Shown piece by piece: positions 63,117 through 64,000 of a stretch of 64,000 bases of DNA. The notes below the pieces were generated by a model. It saw only the letters and a program-made list of their open reading frames with translations. It had not been told where the DNA came from and ran no database searches. The DNA is from Candidatus Scalindua sp. SCAELEC01 (GTDB lineage: Bacteria > Planctomycetota > Brocadiia > Brocadiales > Scalinduaceae), in contig SHMT01000007.1 of assembly GCA_004282745.1 (NCBI GenBank), forward strand, positions 87,237 to 151,236. Reading direction: 5' to 3'. Made by a program: the position numbers and the translations under genes. Each line of letters starts with the position of its first letter. Position 1 is the stretch's first letter.

Positions 63117-63956
63117 TTAGGCAACAAGAATAGAGGTGAGAAAATAATTCCATATCAATATGGTGACAGAAGAGAGGACTACCGCCTGTGTTGTTGACTT
63201 GCTTACGCCTTCCGCTCCGTATCCGGTAAAATATCCTTTGTAGCAGCTTATCCATGTTATGAGCATTCCAAAACTTAAGGATTTATAAACACCTTCGAGG
63301 ATGTCCGCACCGGTAACAAAATCCGTGATATTTCCAAAATAGGTCCCGGGAGACAAGCCCATGAGCCCTACACCCACACTGTATCCACCCCAGACTCCCA
63401 CAAAGACAAAGATAAAATTTAAAAGCGGGAGCGATAGTATTCCCGCAATAAGGTTAGGGATTATGAGGTATTTATATGGATTGAGCGCCATGGTATTCAG
63501 GGCGTCAATCTGCTCGGTTATTCTCATTATGCCGATTTCAGCCGCCAGGGCAGAACCTGCACGCCCGGTAACCATCAAAGCACAGATAACCGGTCCCAAT
63601 TCCTTGATGAGTGACAAGGCGACGATTGGGCCCAGCCTGGATTCAGCGCCAAATTCGGATAAGGTGAAATAGATCTGCAGAGCAAGAACCATCCCGGTAA
63701 ATGTGCCGGTCAGCAGGATTACGAGTGTTGTTTTCACTCCGATAAAATTGATCTGCCTGATAACCCTTCCGAACAGATAAGGCGGGAATGGAATCCAGAA
63801 GAGAGCTTCGGCAAGAAATATTCCCATCCGTCCTGTTTCCCTGATTACGAAGACAACAAATGCCCCAATTATTCTAAATAGTTTTTGTACGGAAATTCCT
63901 AAGCGTAGTAATTGCAGCGGTTTATGTATGCGAGGAAGCAGTAGAAAACCTTGCAA
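63117..63956 (-). CDS. mlaE: MlaE-type permease
   Basis: Integral-membrane permease of the Mla lipid transporter, about 5-6 helices: TTLVILLTGTFTGMVLALQI, ELGPVICALMVTGRAGSALA (with the conserved ELGP), IIPNLIAGILSLPLLNFIFV, LISCYK-type loops and AVVLSSVTILIWNYFLTSIL. The start is uncertain: the frame opens with TTG at 63956, with no clear alternative ATG near it. Size (279 aa) is near the family norm of about 260. It leads the mla operon. Confidence 0.92.
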   Translation of the reverse strand: MQGFLLLPRIHKPLQLLRLGISVQKLFRIIGAFVVFVIRETGRMGIFLAEALFWIPFPPYLFGRVIRQINFIGVKTTLVILLTGTFTGMVLALQIYFTLSEFGAESRLGPIVALSLIKELGPVICALMVTGRAGSALAAEIGIMRITEQIDALNTMALNPYKYLIIPNLIAGILSLPLLNFIFVFVGVWGGYSVGVGLMGLSPGTYFGNITDFVTGADILEGVYKSLSFGMLITWISCYKGYFTGYGAEGVSKSTTQAVVLSSVTILIWNYFLTSILVA

Positions 63957-64000
63957 AATGGGAATAGTACGATATAATACATTTCTATAAGTTGTTGTAA

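Overview
What it looks like. The window is AT-leaning bacterial DNA from a Gram-negative-type organism with an anaerobic, ferredoxin-based metabolism. It carries two 2-oxoacid:ferredoxin oxidoreductase gene pairs, ferredoxin-type oxidoreductases, desulforedoxin, a three-haem c-type cytochrome, an Mla phospholipid system and a tripartite ABC efflux system. An anammox-type planctomycete is my best guess, from gene content and overall style only. No rRNA or other marker gene is present to prove it. I saw no tRNA, rRNA or CRISPR array.

Layout. (1) 1-5.5 kb is a graveyard of a type I restriction locus on the + strand: a half-size HsdS, a HAD-hydrolase relic, a shredded hsdM, RhuM, Fic, a DinD tail and a frameshifted AlbA_2 gene. 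(2) 5.6-6.2 kb is a GxxExxY nuclease-like gene inside inverted ACGCAGAGG repeats. (3) 6.5-14.5 kb is a tight operon, korA-korB, FAD/ferredoxin oxidoreductase, flavoprotein, korA-korB, followed by a minus-strand desulforedoxin gene and a malate-dehydrogenase-like gene (15.5-16.6 kb). (4) 16.9-26.2 kb holds envelope and redox genes: a DUF1264 protein, an MliC-type lipoprotein, an STN-like protein, an ABC efflux operon, the cytochrome and glutathione peroxidase. (5) 26.6-41.2 kb is a minus-strand defence and mobile region between two toxin-antitoxin pairs. It is a type I R-M operon (hsdM, nucleotidyltransferase-hsdS fusion, hsdR) with a DUF4297/Cap4-like nuclease plus HerA ATPase inside it, and with chimeric gene relics and two REP-type transposases. 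(6) 41.3-55 kb is mixed: peptidase, acetyltransferase, GMC oxidoreductase with a partner, broken SIR2-like and other genes, class I aldolase. (7) 55-60.6 kb has a GlpX-like/TPR protein and glucan phosphorylase, and 60.7-64 kb has mlaEFD and mlaC.

How it fits together. The kor cluster, malate dehydrogenase-like enzyme, aldolase, GlpX-like protein and glucan phosphorylase suggest reductive carbon assimilation, gluconeogenesis and glycogen turnover. The defence region may restrict incoming DNA by two coupled mechanisms, type I R-M and nuclease-HerA, encoded in one transcription unit with overlapping genes.

Most striking feature. The window is packed with short inverted-repeat elements of at least eight families (A to H below). 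Several are tied to small nuclease genes: GxxExxY inside family A, a DUF559 domain inside a family H element, and palindromes inside the REP-type transposases. Three kinds of insertion keep a host reading frame open: an 831-bp DUF559 element in hsdR, a short element in hsdM, and palindromes in transposase loops. Family E has landed at stop codons of genes, inside another element (with a TAA flank duplication), and as a frameshifting scar in a YhcG-like gene.
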